This document shows, in pieces, positions 15,788 to 24,488 of a stretch of 64,000 bases of DNA; position 1 is the first letter of the stretch; the number at the start of each line of letters is the position of its first letter. The DNA is from JAIEPM01 sp964546815. GTDB lineage: Bacteria > Cyanobacteriota > Vampirovibrionia > Obscuribacterales > Obscuribacteraceae. The notes under the pieces are model-generated. The model was not told where the DNA came from. It ran no database searches and saw only the letters and a program-made list of their open reading frames with translations. The position numbers and the translations under genes were made by a program. The DNA lies in contig CAZJLR010000007.1 in the NCBI GenBank assembly GCA_964546815.1, positions 1 to 64,000 on the forward strand, written 5' to 3'.

Positions 15788-16492
15788 TTACTCTTCAATT
15801 GATTTTGTTATTGAGCTCAGGTGCTTGCGAAAGGTAAAACTGCCGTCGATTGCACGCTTTTGCAGGTATTCCTTGAATTGAAATTGTTCTCTCATACTTG
15901 TGCCATTTGAAGCCAATTCAGCTTGTTGTCTTTCGTTTTCTTTGATTGCCGATGCGACGCGAAGGATTTCATTTACATGAGCTGTTTCGACTACAACGAC
16001 TCCATCTTGGTCGGCGAAAACGGTGTCTGATTTGCTGATTAAGAAATCGCCGAAGCGTGCACTGTCCATGCAACCATCTTCTCTTGCGTCAAGTTTGCTA
16101 GGTCCCGCAGGGCACGTGCCATACGAGAAAACGGGAAAACCAATCTTCAACAAATCTGCTGTGTCTCGATGCAAACCCCACACAATTATTGCCTTATAAC
16201 CTGCTGCTTTTACTTCTAAAACTGCAAGGTCACCAATACATGCCTCGTCGGTTCTTCCGTTATTGTCGATCACAAAAATGCCGGAAGATGTACTAAGTTC
16301 TAACGCCTCAAAAAATATATCGACGCTGCCATAGTGTCTTACTGGAGTTGCAGGTCCCTGCACCATCGTTGCCTGGGCTGCTATGGGTTTGATTCCTGCT
16401 GGGGCAATTCTGTATGGAAGTTTGAGTCTCATGCAAGCGTCAACAATTTGAGCTGTGGCTATAGATGTTTCCGTTTCGCATGTACTTTGCAT
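15788..16492 (-). CDS. RraA-family protein (HMG aldolase / RNase E inhibitor fold)
   Basis: About 234 residues, ATG behind AGGTGAG. Core motifs of the family are visible: GPATPVRHYGSVD region, FVIDNNGRTDEACIGDLAVL, then AAGYKAIIVWGLHRDTADL and FPVFSYGTCPAGPSKLDA. Known members are class II 4-hydroxy-4-methyl-2-oxoglutarate / oxaloacetate aldolases or RraA inhibitors of RNase E. The canonical catalytic D-R-D pattern 'G.RGAVVDG..RD' appears here as 'IVWGLHRDT', compatible with aldolase-type members. It has a C-terminal charged extension. No linked pathway genes, so the role is open. Confidence 0.8.
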   Translation of the reverse strand: MQSTCETETSIATAQIVDACMRLKLPYRIAPAGIKPIAAQATMVQGPATPVRHYGSVDIFFEALELSTSSGIFVIDNNGRTDEACIGDLAVLEVKAAGYKAIIVWGLHRDTADLLKIGFPVFSYGTCPAGPSKLDAREDGCMDSARFGDFLISKSDTVFADQDGVVVVETAHVNEILRVASAIKENERQQAELASNGTSMREQFQFKEYLQKRAIDGSFTFRKHLSSITKSIEE

Positions 16493-16772
16493 GGGCTCAC
16501 CTCTGGCGTCGTAGGAATTATTCTACACAAGCAAGATGGATCGATTACCTGTTGCGCAAATGGGTGCCAGGTTCCTCGTTGTCAAACTGCGAATCTTACT
16601 GCTTTTGCCCATATTAGGTACAGATTGAATCCCTTAGCATGCGAATGAAAGGGAGTTTTTCTGTTTGCCCTTAAGAAAAACAGACACTTTCTGAATGAAA
16701 CGATATGAGCCTGTAGAATTTTCTGATTCTATTCCAGACGAACGAAATCATGCAGAACTAGAAGGAGAAGAT

Positions 16773-17258
16773 ATGTCAGGCAAAGTGAAACCAATTCCAG
16801 AAGGCTACCACACAGCTACACCCTACCTAATTGTTAAAGGCGCGGCAGAAGCAATCGATTTCTACAAAAAAGCATTCGGAGCAACTGAGCTCATGCGCAT
16901 GGGCGACGGCAAAACAATTCACCATGCTGAAATCAAAATCGGTACCTCGCCAATTATGTTGGCTGACGAACACGTTGACATGAAAGCTTTTAGTCCTGCG
17001 ACTCTTGGTGGATCACCAATCACAATTATGTTGTATGTCGAAAATGTTGATGCCTTGTTTGACCAGGCTGTAGCTGCCGGCGCAATCGTAGAGCGCCCGT
17101 TGGCAAATCAATTCTATGGCGACAGAACAGCTGGACTGGTAGATCCGTTTGGTCATAAGTGGTACATCGCCACACATATTGAAGATGTTCCGCATGATGA
17201 ATTGCAAAAGCGCGCTGAAGCTATGCAAAAGCAGCACGCAGGCGCAGCTGCCAAATAG
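16773..17258 (+). CDS. VOC-superfamily protein (PhnB/glyoxalase-like)
   Basis: About 161 residues from the ATG preceded by AGAAGGAGAAG; an upstream in-frame ATG at 16695 is unlikely. It shows the paired beta-alpha-beta units of the vicinal oxygen chelate fold: TPYLIVKGAAEAIDFYKKAFGA at the start and FYGDRTAGLVDPFGHKWYIA near the end. The subgroup is the PhnB-like one with unknown substrate. A paralogue at 35998-36480 sits in an ECF sigma factor cluster. A strong terminator follows. Confidence 0.85.
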   Translation: MSGKVKPIPEGYHTATPYLIVKGAAEAIDFYKKAFGATELMRMGDGKTIHHAEIKIGTSPIMLADEHVDMKAFSPATLGGSPITIMLYVENVDALFDQAVAAGAIVERPLANQFYGDRTAGLVDPFGHKWYIATHIEDVPHDELQKRAEAMQKQHAGAAAK

Positions 17259-17280
17259 GACCAGTTTTAGAAAAATTGTA

Positions 17281-17315
17281 GAGCGCATTTCGTTGCGGAA
17301 TGCGCTCTTTCTTTT
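17281..17315 (+). terminator. intrinsic terminator after the VOC gene
   Basis: Stem GAGCGCATT (17281-17289) pairs with AATGCGCTC (17299-17307) around a 9-base loop, followed by TTTCTTTT. Placed 22 bases after the stop codon. Confidence 0.88.
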
Positions 17316-17392
17316 GTATAACTCGGCAGTTCTTTTGCATAACTCACCGGTTCTTTTGTATAACCCGGCAGTTCTTTTGCATAACTCACCGG
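17309..17392 (+). repeat. four tandem 21-bp repeats
   Basis: Units alternate TTCTTTTGTATAACYCGGCAG and TTCTTTTGCATAACTCACCGG, giving a 42-bp higher-order unit present twice, with a decayed fifth copy after 17393. It lies between the terminator of the VOC gene and the 3' end of the gene on the opposite strand. Confidence 0.88.
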
Positions 17393-17489
17393 TTCTCTTT
17401 CATACCAGGTTCCTGTTCCTTTTCCCGCAAGTTGTTTTGGTCTCGTGTTGAGATCTTGCACTCTTCCAAGTGCCACTTGAACTTTTGGG

Positions 17490-19385
17490 TTAAGATAAAT
17501 CTGTGACTGAAGGCAAAATCGATTCTAAGACTTGCTCTGCTAGATTAAGCTCCTCGTCGTTTTGGAAAGTCAATTCGGCATATTCCCCGATAATTGAACT
17601 GCCCGGTAACGCTGTTAGCGTAGCTTTTCCGCCAGTTTTTGTGATGAGCTCTTGTCCCACCCAAACACATTTGCCCATGGCGCGCAAAAATCGTTTGCAC
17701 CATTCTATCGATTCAACGCTCTGTGTTCCTCTAGTGTTAGAACCAAAACAAGACTGTTCATAAAGCGTGTAATACCATCGATTGATTTCTGGCTTCCAGT
17801 CCCATGTTGCCATAAATCCTTGCAGTGAATTTCTATGCATTTGTTTTCGAATGGTTTCACTTATTAACCGCTCGAACTGAGAGACTCTTTCGCCAGTTGG
17901 CATCAGTGTCCATATACAAGAGTGCACGCATGCGGTGCTCTTAGAAGCAGAATAAATGGTGGGTATTTCGTATAAGACTCCAAACTGGTTTTCAATTTCT
18001 GCTGAGATTATTTGGTACTCTTTGTAGTCCTGAAGAAGCGATAGCCACTGCTTGTTTTTTGAAAGTTCTGCAGTTGGCAACTTTTTCTTTCGGATGCTGG
18101 ATGCTTTACCGAGAGAGTCGTTGGCTTTCTGCGTTGATAAAAGCACTGTTTCGCCGGTGTTTTCTGCAAGTGAAACAAGCTGCTCAAACGCAGAATGCAA
18201 ATCTAACCAGTTTTCTTTTTGTTCTTCAGCTACTGTCATTCCCAACAAGTATTTTTGCGTGGACATCCTTTTCAAGAAATGGCCATCGAAGGGATTGCCA
18301 CTAAATTTGAGTGGCTTTCTAAATCCTTGATTGACAGTGATTTGGAAGTCGTAATTGATGCTTGCTGCTTCGTTTGGATTTGGGCAAATCTTTACGTGCA
18401 ATTCGCCGCTGCCTACTTTGTCGCCCTTGAGGAAGATTGTGAGCGTTTGCCTTCCTCTATCCTCCGGGTCACCCGGCGCGCTAATCTTCAAATCGTTAAA
18501 CTTGCAAACTAAAGTACTGTCGCCACCGTTTTCGATTGTTGGAGAATATTGCTCGTGTCCAATGCGCATTGCGGACTTTGTTGTAGTTGCATAATATTTT
18601 GCAATTATGCGGTTTAGGGAAACGAGCCCTTCGCTAATAGCAGAGCCGCTGAGAATCATGGTGTATCCGACAAATGGTAAGCCTCTGTTTACGAAAATGC
18701 AGTTTTTGCCAATAATTCCGTCGACCTGGGCCGCTTCATCTGATTGAAAAAGGCTTGCTTCTTTTTCGATTTTTATTTCGTTGTTAGTATCATTGTTTGC
18801 TTTTCTAAAATAAAGAATGATTTGCTCTGCCGCATTTTTCTTGTTTGTTTCGCCTGCTACAGAACTGAGTTGCGCTCGAGGAATATTCAACAGTGTAGAA
18901 AGCGGTGATAGTTTTTCTTCTGCAAAAGTAAATTTAGCGCTCCAAATTGTTTGGAGTTCTTTTTGCTGTGCTTCGCTGTCGAGCAGTATTTGCCATTTAT
19001 TTGGGTTGCTTTTCGATTTCTTTGCTGCGCCCGGTGCATCTTCCGTGCTAAACGCATCTATCGCTTTTCCGTTTTCGAAAAGACTCATGGAAAACGAAGA
19101 GCTGTCGTGGATTGAAATTGTAAATGTAGCGGATTTTGTTTCTTTGGATAACGCGGCGGCGAGACTTGAAAGTATGGATGGATCGAATTGCCATTCCTCT
19201 GATATCAAAGTTGTCCATTTAAAATCTGGGGAGCTTGTTAGCTCTACGCAGAGCACGCTGCCTTTTGCGTCTGGCGTTTCCTGGTAATTTTGTTTTTCAA
19301 AATACTGGCGTATTGCCTCAATCGCTCTCTTCCGACCTGCGGCGTCTTTGGTATTTATGTGTACATTGCCAAGGAAGAGTCCCAT
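17490..19385 (-). CDS. large hypothetical protein
   Basis: About 631 residues, ATG with AGGAAA upstream. No signal peptide, no membrane segments, no motif I recognise. The N-terminus (GLFLGNVHINTKDAAGRKR) introduces a roughly 120-residue unit; a later segment near residue 220 (QVDGIIGKNCIFVNRGLPFVG) and the Trp-rich C-terminal third are otherwise unique. Mixed alpha/beta composition, acidic overall. A single-gene unit, since the next gene upstream is divergent. Confidence 0.7.
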   Translation of the reverse strand: MGLFLGNVHINTKDAAGRKRAIEAIRQYFEKQNYQETPDAKGSVLCVELTSSPDFKWTTLISEEWQFDPSILSSLAAALSKETKSATFTISIHDSSSFSMSLFENGKAIDAFSTEDAPGAAKKSKSNPNKWQILLDSEAQQKELQTIWSAKFTFAEEKLSPLSTLLNIPRAQLSSVAGETNKKNAAEQIILYFRKANNDTNNEIKIEKEASLFQSDEAAQVDGIIGKNCIFVNRGLPFVGYTMILSGSAISEGLVSLNRIIAKYYATTTKSAMRIGHEQYSPTIENGGDSTLVCKFNDLKISAPGDPEDRGRQTLTIFLKGDKVGSGELHVKICPNPNEAASINYDFQITVNQGFRKPLKFSGNPFDGHFLKRMSTQKYLLGMTVAEEQKENWLDLHSAFEQLVSLAENTGETVLLSTQKANDSLGKASSIRKKKLPTAELSKNKQWLSLLQDYKEYQIISAEIENQFGVLYEIPTIYSASKSTACVHSCIWTLMPTGERVSQFERLISETIRKQMHRNSLQGFMATWDWKPEINRWYYTLYEQSCFGSNTRGTQSVESIEWCKRFLRAMGKCVWVGQELITKTGGKATLTALPGSSIIGEYAELTFQNDEELNLAEQVLESILPSVTDLS

Positions 19386-19468
19386 AAATTTCCTATGTTT
19401 TAACTTGCAAATTATACAGCTCTCTCAGGGCATCACTTTTTCTTCTGTTACACAAAACAAGATTTATG

Positions 19469-19494
19469 TTGACAATCATTCCTCGTCGTAATAC
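19469..19494 (+). promoter_or_regulatory. possible promoter upstream of the leu leader
   Basis: TTGACA (19469-19474) is a perfect -35 box; TAATAC (19489-19494) follows after only 14 bases, which is short. If used, transcription would start almost at the leader ATG, so the true promoter may lie further upstream. Confidence 0.3.
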
Positions 19495-19503
19495 AAGGGT
19501 GTT

Positions 19504-19581
19504 ATGCGTAACTCGGCACTAACTACATTTAGCAACCTCAACCTGGCACTGCTGCTGCTGGGCGGGCTATATCGTATGTAG
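19504..19581 (+). CDS. leuL: leucine-rich leader peptide of the leuA attenuator
   Basis: A 25-codon frame with ATG behind AAGGGTG. Eight of the 25 codons are leucine, including four CTG in a row at codons 16-19 (context LNLALLLLGGLY). It ends 28 bases before the terminator hairpin that precedes leuA. This is the expected form of a leader peptide whose translation reports charged tRNA-Leu: stalling at the leucine run would prevent termination. No comparable frame on the other strand explains the codon pattern. Named by analogy to enteric leuL, not by homology. Confidence 0.75.
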   Translation: MRNSALTTFSNLNLALLLLGGLYRM

Positions 19582-19605
19582 GGCTGAATTCATAACAGAA
19601 TTTGT

Positions 19606-19640
19606 AAGGGCTCTGCATAAACGGCAGAGCCTTTTTGTTT
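19606..19640 (+). terminator. attenuator terminator before leuA
   Basis: GGCTCTGC (19609-19616) pairs with GCAGAGCC (19624-19631), extended by G:T and A:T pairs, then a TTTTTGTTT tract. It lies between the leader peptide stop and the leuA start, so it must be read through for leuA expression. A perfect competing antiterminator pairing was not found. Confidence 0.85.
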
Positions 19641-19655
19641 ACCTGAGGAATCACG

Positions 19656-21332
19656 ATGCGAAGCACAAGCCAAATTCAAGATTGGACAACTGACCGCCAT
19701 ATCAAAGTGTTTGATACAACCCTGCGTGACGGACAGCAATGCCCTGGCGCCGGCATGAATTTTGAGCAAAACCTTCAATACGCTCGTCTGGCTTGCGATC
19801 TTCGTGTAGATATTTTGGAGGCAGGATTTCCCTCTTCGAGCAAGCTTGACTGGGAAATCGTCAGGACTATTTCAGATGAAGTTAGCTCAAGAGCATACAA
19901 ACCTGTCATTGCTGCCCTCTGCCAATTGAGAGAAGAGCAGATCATTCGTACAATCGAATCTCTACAGCCGCTTGTATCGCACAAGAAAGCGAGACTGCAC
20001 ACCTATGTGCCTGTAGACCCAGAACTGATGACAGCATCTCTCGGTAAAAGAGCTGAAGAGAAAGAGCAAATCATCAAAGACACTTATCGCCTTATTCTGA
20101 TGGCTGTAAATGAGGGAATGGAGGTACAGTTCAGCCCTGAAGGTTATTCTCGCATGCGAGAGAATTTCGATTTCACGACTGAGCTTATTCGCGCTGCTGT
20201 GCAAGCAGGTGCAAGCGTTATAAATTGTCCTGATACTATTGGTGGTGCCTCAATTTATGAAGGCTCTGAGTACTTTGTGCAAAAAATGAATTTGCACGCT
20301 CAAATAATTCAAAAAGAGTTTCCCGATAAACAGGTCACCTGGTCTGTTCATTGCCACAATGACCTTGGCCTTGCCGTGCAGAATACAACTAATGCAGTTT
20401 TTCAAGGTCCGGCTCGACAAATTGAGGGGTGCATAAACGGTATAGGTGAAAGAGCCGGAAACGCTGCACTAGAGCAGTGCATCATGGTGATTAAGTGTTT
20501 TGCTAATCAGATGGATAATGCAAATCCATTTTTCACAACAGTCGAATCGGACAAACTACAATCAATCTCTGATTTCGTCAGTGAGCACATGTTGCCCCGC
20601 CAGCCGCACTGGCCGGTAAGTGGAGACAACGCCGCCAAGCATACCTCCGGCGGGCACACAAATGCTGTGTTGAAAAACCCGCTTGCTTATCAACCTTTTG
20701 ATCCTCGTGAAACAGGAAAGAACATTACATTCTTGTTTGGACCACTCAGTGGTGGCAATCATGCCAAGGCAATAATTGAAGATTCGGGGTACCTTTGCGA
20801 CGATGCAGAAAAGGCTGAAATCGCCCAGTTCATAAAGGATTGCTTCCCTCAAAGAAGAAAGGGCATTACAGACGATGAACTGATAGACACTTACTTCAGA
20901 TATCGCGCTCCAATTCAAATTGAGCAAATCGATTACGCAAAAACAGGAAAAAGTTCTATCGTGAAATTGCATGGCAAATTTTTCGGTCAAGCGGGCATCA
21001 TCGAAGAGCGCCACGAGGGGCAAGATTCGGCGCTTGCAGCTGTGAAGAAGTTGGCCGAAAAATATTTTGTCTCAATTCAAATTTTAAGTCATCGAAGCCA
21101 CTCAGCTGGCGTCGGCTTTGACGCAGAGAGCATTTCCGAGGTCATCATTTGCGATCCATATAATGTGAATTTTGTGGGCACCGGCAAAGATCAAGATATT
21201 GAAATATCGGCAATAAAGGCATTTATTGATGCAGTCAATAGAGCCTATGTGCAACATCACTACCTCAAAGATAAGTCTCGAATGGTAGCTGGGTCAATGA
21301 TTTCCAGAGCATCAGCCGCGTCCGTCGCGTGA
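19656..21332 (+). CDS. leuA: 2-isopropylmalate synthase
   Basis: About 558 residues. It condenses 2-ketoisovalerate with acetyl-CoA, the first committed step of leucine synthesis. The N-terminal HMGL-like TIM barrel shows KVFDTTLRDGQQCPGAGM at residues 18-35, with D and R of the catalytic LRDG, and the metal-binding HCHNDLGLA histidines near residue 230. The C-terminal LeuA dimer domain (about 430-545), the usual site of leucine feedback, is present (HSAGVGFDAESISEVII). ATG follows TGAGG. Expression is evidently controlled by the leucine leader upstream. Its own unit, followed by the separately attenuated ilv-leu operon. Confidence 0.92.
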   Translation: MRSTSQIQDWTTDRHIKVFDTTLRDGQQCPGAGMNFEQNLQYARLACDLRVDILEAGFPSSSKLDWEIVRTISDEVSSRAYKPVIAALCQLREEQIIRTIESLQPLVSHKKARLHTYVPVDPELMTASLGKRAEEKEQIIKDTYRLILMAVNEGMEVQFSPEGYSRMRENFDFTTELIRAAVQAGASVINCPDTIGGASIYEGSEYFVQKMNLHAQIIQKEFPDKQVTWSVHCHNDLGLAVQNTTNAVFQGPARQIEGCINGIGERAGNAALEQCIMVIKCFANQMDNANPFFTTVESDKLQSISDFVSEHMLPRQPHWPVSGDNAAKHTSGGHTNAVLKNPLAYQPFDPRETGKNITFLFGPLSGGNHAKAIIEDSGYLCDDAEKAEIAQFIKDCFPQRRKGITDDELIDTYFRYRAPIQIEQIDYAKTGKSSIVKLHGKFFGQAGIIEERHEGQDSALAAVKKLAEKYFVSIQILSHRSHSAGVGFDAESISEVIICDPYNVNFVGTGKDQDIEISAIKAFIDAVNRAYVQHHYLKDKSRMVAGSMISRASAASVA

Positions 21333-21367
21333 TGTAAAGTGCACCATGAAGAATGGTTACAGAGTCA

Positions 21368-21395
21368 TTGACGAATGTTAGGGTTGGGATAATAA
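21368..21395 (+). promoter_or_regulatory. candidate sigma70 promoter of the ilv-leu operon
   Basis: TTGACG (21368-21373), 16-base spacer, TAATAA (21390-21395). It would give a leader RNA of about 110 bases before the leader peptide. Motif match only. Confidence 0.45.
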
Positions 21396-21514
21396 TGAAA
21401 TTGTGAACTCGCATTTGAGTACATCACAAAACGCATTTTGAATCTCTGATTCCAAATGCACCAAACATGATCTTCGGGCTTATCACTGCCCACCTCTGGA
21501 GAGAGTCTAAACAA

Positions 21515-21595
21515 GTGAAATCAGTTCTTACACAAGTCATCAGCATTATTATCCTGGTAGTCATTCTGCACGGGAGGTGCGGAGCGCTTGTGTAG
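21515..21595 (+). CDS. ilvL: Ile/Val/Leu-rich leader peptide of the ilv-leu attenuator
   Basis: A 26-residue frame starting with GTG behind GGAGAGAG. Codons 8-18 read V-I-S-I-I-I-L-V-V-I-L, so 10 of 11 residues are branched-chain amino acids, with further V and L at codons 4, 5, 25 and 26. Downstream codons 20-23 encode the RNA segment that can pair with the terminator's 5' arm. This is the classical multivalent ilv leader design: shortage of any of the three charged tRNAs stalls the ribosome upstream and frees the antiterminator segment. Named by analogy to ilvL of enterics. Confidence 0.82.
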   Translation: MKSVLTQVISIIILVVILHGRCGALV

Positions 21596-21630
21596 ATAGA
21601 AAGAAATTCTTCTTCAAGCCCCCGCACCTC
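21574..21630 (+). promoter_or_regulatory. antiterminator pairing in the ilv-leu leader
   Basis: GAGGTGCGG (21574-21582, inside the leader frame just after the control codons) is exactly complementary to CCGCACCTC (21622-21630). The latter is the 5' arm and loop edge of the terminator, so the two structures are mutually exclusive. Confidence 0.75.
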
Positions 21631-21655
21631 ACAAACGGTGCGGGGGCTTTTGTTT
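21616..21655 (+). terminator. attenuator terminator before ilvD
   Basis: A perfect 13-bp stem AAGCCCCCGCACC (21616-21628) / GGTGCGGGGGCTT (21637-21649) with an 8-base loop and a TTTTGTTT tract, 24 bases before the ilvD start codon. Confidence 0.92.
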
Positions 21656-21678
21656 AGCGTTAGTTTTTGGAGAGCAGA

Positions 21679-23385
21679 ATGCATAGTGACAAAATAAAAA
21701 AAGGTCTAAGTCGTACACCCGCAAGGGCAATGCTCAAAGCAACCGGGCTCACAGATGAGGACTTAAATAAACCGCTTGTCGCCATTGCTAACACCTGGAC
21801 AGAAGCTGGACCCTGCAACTTTCATTTGCGCACTCTTTCTGCAAAAGTAAAAGACGGAATTAGAAAAGCCGGTGGCACCCCGCTGGAATTCAACACGATT
21901 GTTGTGTCCGATGGAATTTCAATGGGCACCGAAGCGATGAAGGCTTCGCTTGTTTCACGTGAAATCATCGCCGATTCGATAGAGCTTGCAGTTCGCGGTC
22001 ATATGTTTGATGCGGTTGTTGCACTTTCGGGCTGCGACAAAACAATTCCCGGCACCATAATGGCTCTCTGCAGGCTAAACCTACCTTCGCTCATGTTGTA
22101 TGGCGGTTCAATTATGCCGGGCAGATTTCAGGGGCGCGATGTCACCATACAAGATGTTTTCGAGGGCGTTGGTGCATGCGCCGCTGGCCTTATGACCGCT
22201 GAAGATTTGGGCAAATTGGAAAACGCAGCCTGCCCCGGAGCTGGTGCCTGTGGTGGACAGTTCACCGCCAACACCATGTCTACTGCTGCAGCCTTCCTCG
22301 GCATTTCTCCGATGGGCGCAAATGACGTACCAGCAACCGACCCGCGCAAACTTGATGTAGCCGAAAAATGCGGCGAATTAGTTATGACACTTTTGAACAA
22401 TGATTTGCGCCCAAATCAAATCATCACAAGAGCAGCCTTAGAAAATGCGATTGCATCTGTTATGGCAACGGGCGGATCTACAAACGCAGTTCTTCACTTA
22501 CTTGCGATTGCAAGAGAGATGGATATAGATCTCCAGCTTGATGATTTTGACCTCATTGCACGACGCACCCCAATGTTTGTAAGCCTCAAACCTGGCGGCC
22601 AGTTTGTGGCGCCAGAGCTTGAGCAAGCTGGCGGAATGAGACTCGTCGCAAAGCGCATGATGGACGCAGGGCTCATAGCTGATGGAAAAACAGTTACATG
22701 TAGTAGCTTGTTTGAAGAAGCTTCGCAGGCTCAAGAAACGCCCGGACAACAAGTTGTAAAAGATCTAGCCAACCCAATAAAGCCATATGGCGGGTTGGCT
22801 GTTTTACGCGGAACGCTTGCACCGGAAGGCTGCGTGATGAAACTTGCAGGACACGAATGCAACGAGTTTAGTGGTCCGGCTCGGGTTTTCAATTCTGAAG
22901 CTGATGCATTTCAAGCTATAGAAAAAAGACAAGTTAAAGCAGGCGACGTTGTGATCATCCGCAATGTTGGACCCAAGGGCGCGCCTGGAATGCCAGAGAT
23001 GCTCTCAGTCACCGCTGCACTTGTCGGCGAAGGACTTGGAGATTCGGTAGCACTAATCACTGATGGTCGTTTTAGTGGCGCCACTCACGGTCTCGTTGTT
23101 GGCCACGTTGCACCAGAAGCTGCCGCAGGTGGGCCAATCGCACTGGTCGAAGAAGGCGATTTGATTTCCATTGATGTGAAAGCAAGAACTCTCAATGTCA
23201 ATGCAGACTTGTCCGCCAGAGCAAAAAACTGGAAAGCTCCAGAACCGCTTTATAAAAAAGGTGTTTTTGCCAAATATGTTCAAACAGTTTCATCGGCGTC
23301 GGAAGGTGCCGTCACAGGTTTCTTCAATTTGAATGCGCCAAAAACCGCAGAATCTAGAAGTAAACTTTCCGCCGGCGCAAGCTGA
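21679..23385 (+). CDS. ilvD: dihydroxy-acid dehydratase
   Basis: About 568 residues. It dehydrates 2,3-dihydroxy-isovalerate and -methylvalerate to the keto acids of valine and isoleucine, using an Fe-S cluster. Signature sites: GCDKTIPG near residue 122 and CPGAGACGGQFTANTM near 190, carrying the cluster cysteines; GRFSGATHGLVVGH near the C-terminus. ATG 21679 is chosen behind GGAGAG; a TTG four codons upstream is less likely. First enzyme gene of the attenuated eight-gene operon. Confidence 0.94.
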   Translation: MHSDKIKKGLSRTPARAMLKATGLTDEDLNKPLVAIANTWTEAGPCNFHLRTLSAKVKDGIRKAGGTPLEFNTIVVSDGISMGTEAMKASLVSREIIADSIELAVRGHMFDAVVALSGCDKTIPGTIMALCRLNLPSLMLYGGSIMPGRFQGRDVTIQDVFEGVGACAAGLMTAEDLGKLENAACPGAGACGGQFTANTMSTAAAFLGISPMGANDVPATDPRKLDVAEKCGELVMTLLNNDLRPNQIITRAALENAIASVMATGGSTNAVLHLLAIAREMDIDLQLDDFDLIARRTPMFVSLKPGGQFVAPELEQAGGMRLVAKRMMDAGLIADGKTVTCSSLFEEASQAQETPGQQVVKDLANPIKPYGGLAVLRGTLAPEGCVMKLAGHECNEFSGPARVFNSEADAFQAIEKRQVKAGDVVIIRNVGPKGAPGMPEMLSVTAALVGEGLGDSVALITDGRFSGATHGLVVGHVAPEAAAGGPIALVEEGDLISIDVKARTLNVNADLSARAKNWKAPEPLYKKGVFAKYVQTVSSASEGAVTGFFNLNAPKTAESRSKLSAGAS

Positions 23386-23438
23386 TAGAAAAGCAACTCA
23401 ATAAAAGCAAGAGAGATTTAGAAATAAGGAGATAGTTA

Positions 23439-24485
23439 ATGACTAAGATGTACAGAGAAAGCGATGCCAAACCAGAAGTGCTTGCGGGCAAGAAAGTAGC
23501 GGTGCTTGGTTATGGGAGTCAGGGTCGCGCTCACGCGCTAAATTTGCGCGACAGTGGTGTCGATGTAGTTTTGGGATTGCGCAAGGGCGGAAAAACCTGG
23601 CAGCAAGCAGAGTCTGACGGCTGGACTCCTCAAGAACCCGCCGAGGCAGTTAAGTCTGCTGATGTCGTAGTCATGCTGGTGCCAGACATGGCGCAGCCCG
23701 ACACGTTCAATCAATTTGTCGCGCCAAATTTGAAAAAGGGTGGCACGCTGGTTTTTGCACACGGGTTCAATGTTCACTATAAACAAATTGAGCCTAGTGC
23801 CGACCATAACGTCGTCATGATCGCTCCAAAAAGCCCCGGGCAATTGGTGCGGACTCAATACCAGGAAGGTCGCGGAGTGCCCTGTCTGGTGGCTGTCCAA
23901 CAAGACGCAACCGGCAATGCTTTTGATGTCGCACTAGCCTATGCACACGGACTTGGTGGCACCAGAGCTGGTGTCTTGCAAACAACCTTTGCTGAAGAAA
24001 CCGAGACAGATCTTTTCGGAGAACAAGCTGTGCTTTGCGGCGGTGTTACTGAACTGGTCGCTGCAGGATTCGAAACACTTGTTGCCGCAGGCTATCAACC
24101 AGAAGTTGCTTATTTCGAATGTCTGCATGAGTTGAAACTGATTGTTGACCTCATTCACGAAGGCGGCTTTGCACGCATGCACGAATTCGTCAGTGAAACT
24201 GCAAAATTCGGCGACCTCACAAGAGGTCCACGCATTGTTGATGATCAAACTCGCAAAAATATGCAGCAAGTACTGACTGAAGTTCAAGACGGTACATTCG
24301 CGCGCGAGTGGGTTGCTGAAAACAAATCTGGTCGCCTGAAATACAACTTCTTGCTACAGCGTGATTTAGAACACCCTATCGAGAAAGTCGGCAAAGAGCT
24401 GCGAGCAAATATGGCATGGCTGAAAGATAAAAATAGCCCAGCCCCCAAACGTGAGCCAGCAACAACAGCGACAGCAAAGAGTTAA
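23439..24485 (+). CDS. ilvC: ketol-acid reductoisomerase (class I)
   Basis: About 348 residues. It isomerises and reduces acetolactate and acetohydroxybutyrate with NAD(P)H and Mg2+. Rossmann motif VAVLGYGSQGRAHALNLRDSG at residues 20-40; the single knotted C-terminal domain with DLFGEQAVLCGG and YFECLHELKLIVDLIHEGG is of the short class I type. Ribosome binding site AAGGAG. The C-terminus has a low-complexity extension (NSPAPKREPATTATAKS). It is followed 3 bases later by ilvB. Confidence 0.94.
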   Translation: MTKMYRESDAKPEVLAGKKVAVLGYGSQGRAHALNLRDSGVDVVLGLRKGGKTWQQAESDGWTPQEPAEAVKSADVVVMLVPDMAQPDTFNQFVAPNLKKGGTLVFAHGFNVHYKQIEPSADHNVVMIAPKSPGQLVRTQYQEGRGVPCLVAVQQDATGNAFDVALAYAHGLGGTRAGVLQTTFAEETETDLFGEQAVLCGGVTELVAAGFETLVAAGYQPEVAYFECLHELKLIVDLIHEGGFARMHEFVSETAKFGDLTRGPRIVDDQTRKNMQQVLTEVQDGTFAREWVAENKSGRLKYNFLLQRDLEHPIEKVGKELRANMAWLKDKNSPAPKREPATTATAKS

Positions 24486-24488
24486 GAG

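Noticed and set aside
17300..17506. Open frames over the 21-bp repeats
   Set aside because: The period of 21 is a multiple of three, so every frame stays open; the translation is a simple repeat without start signals.
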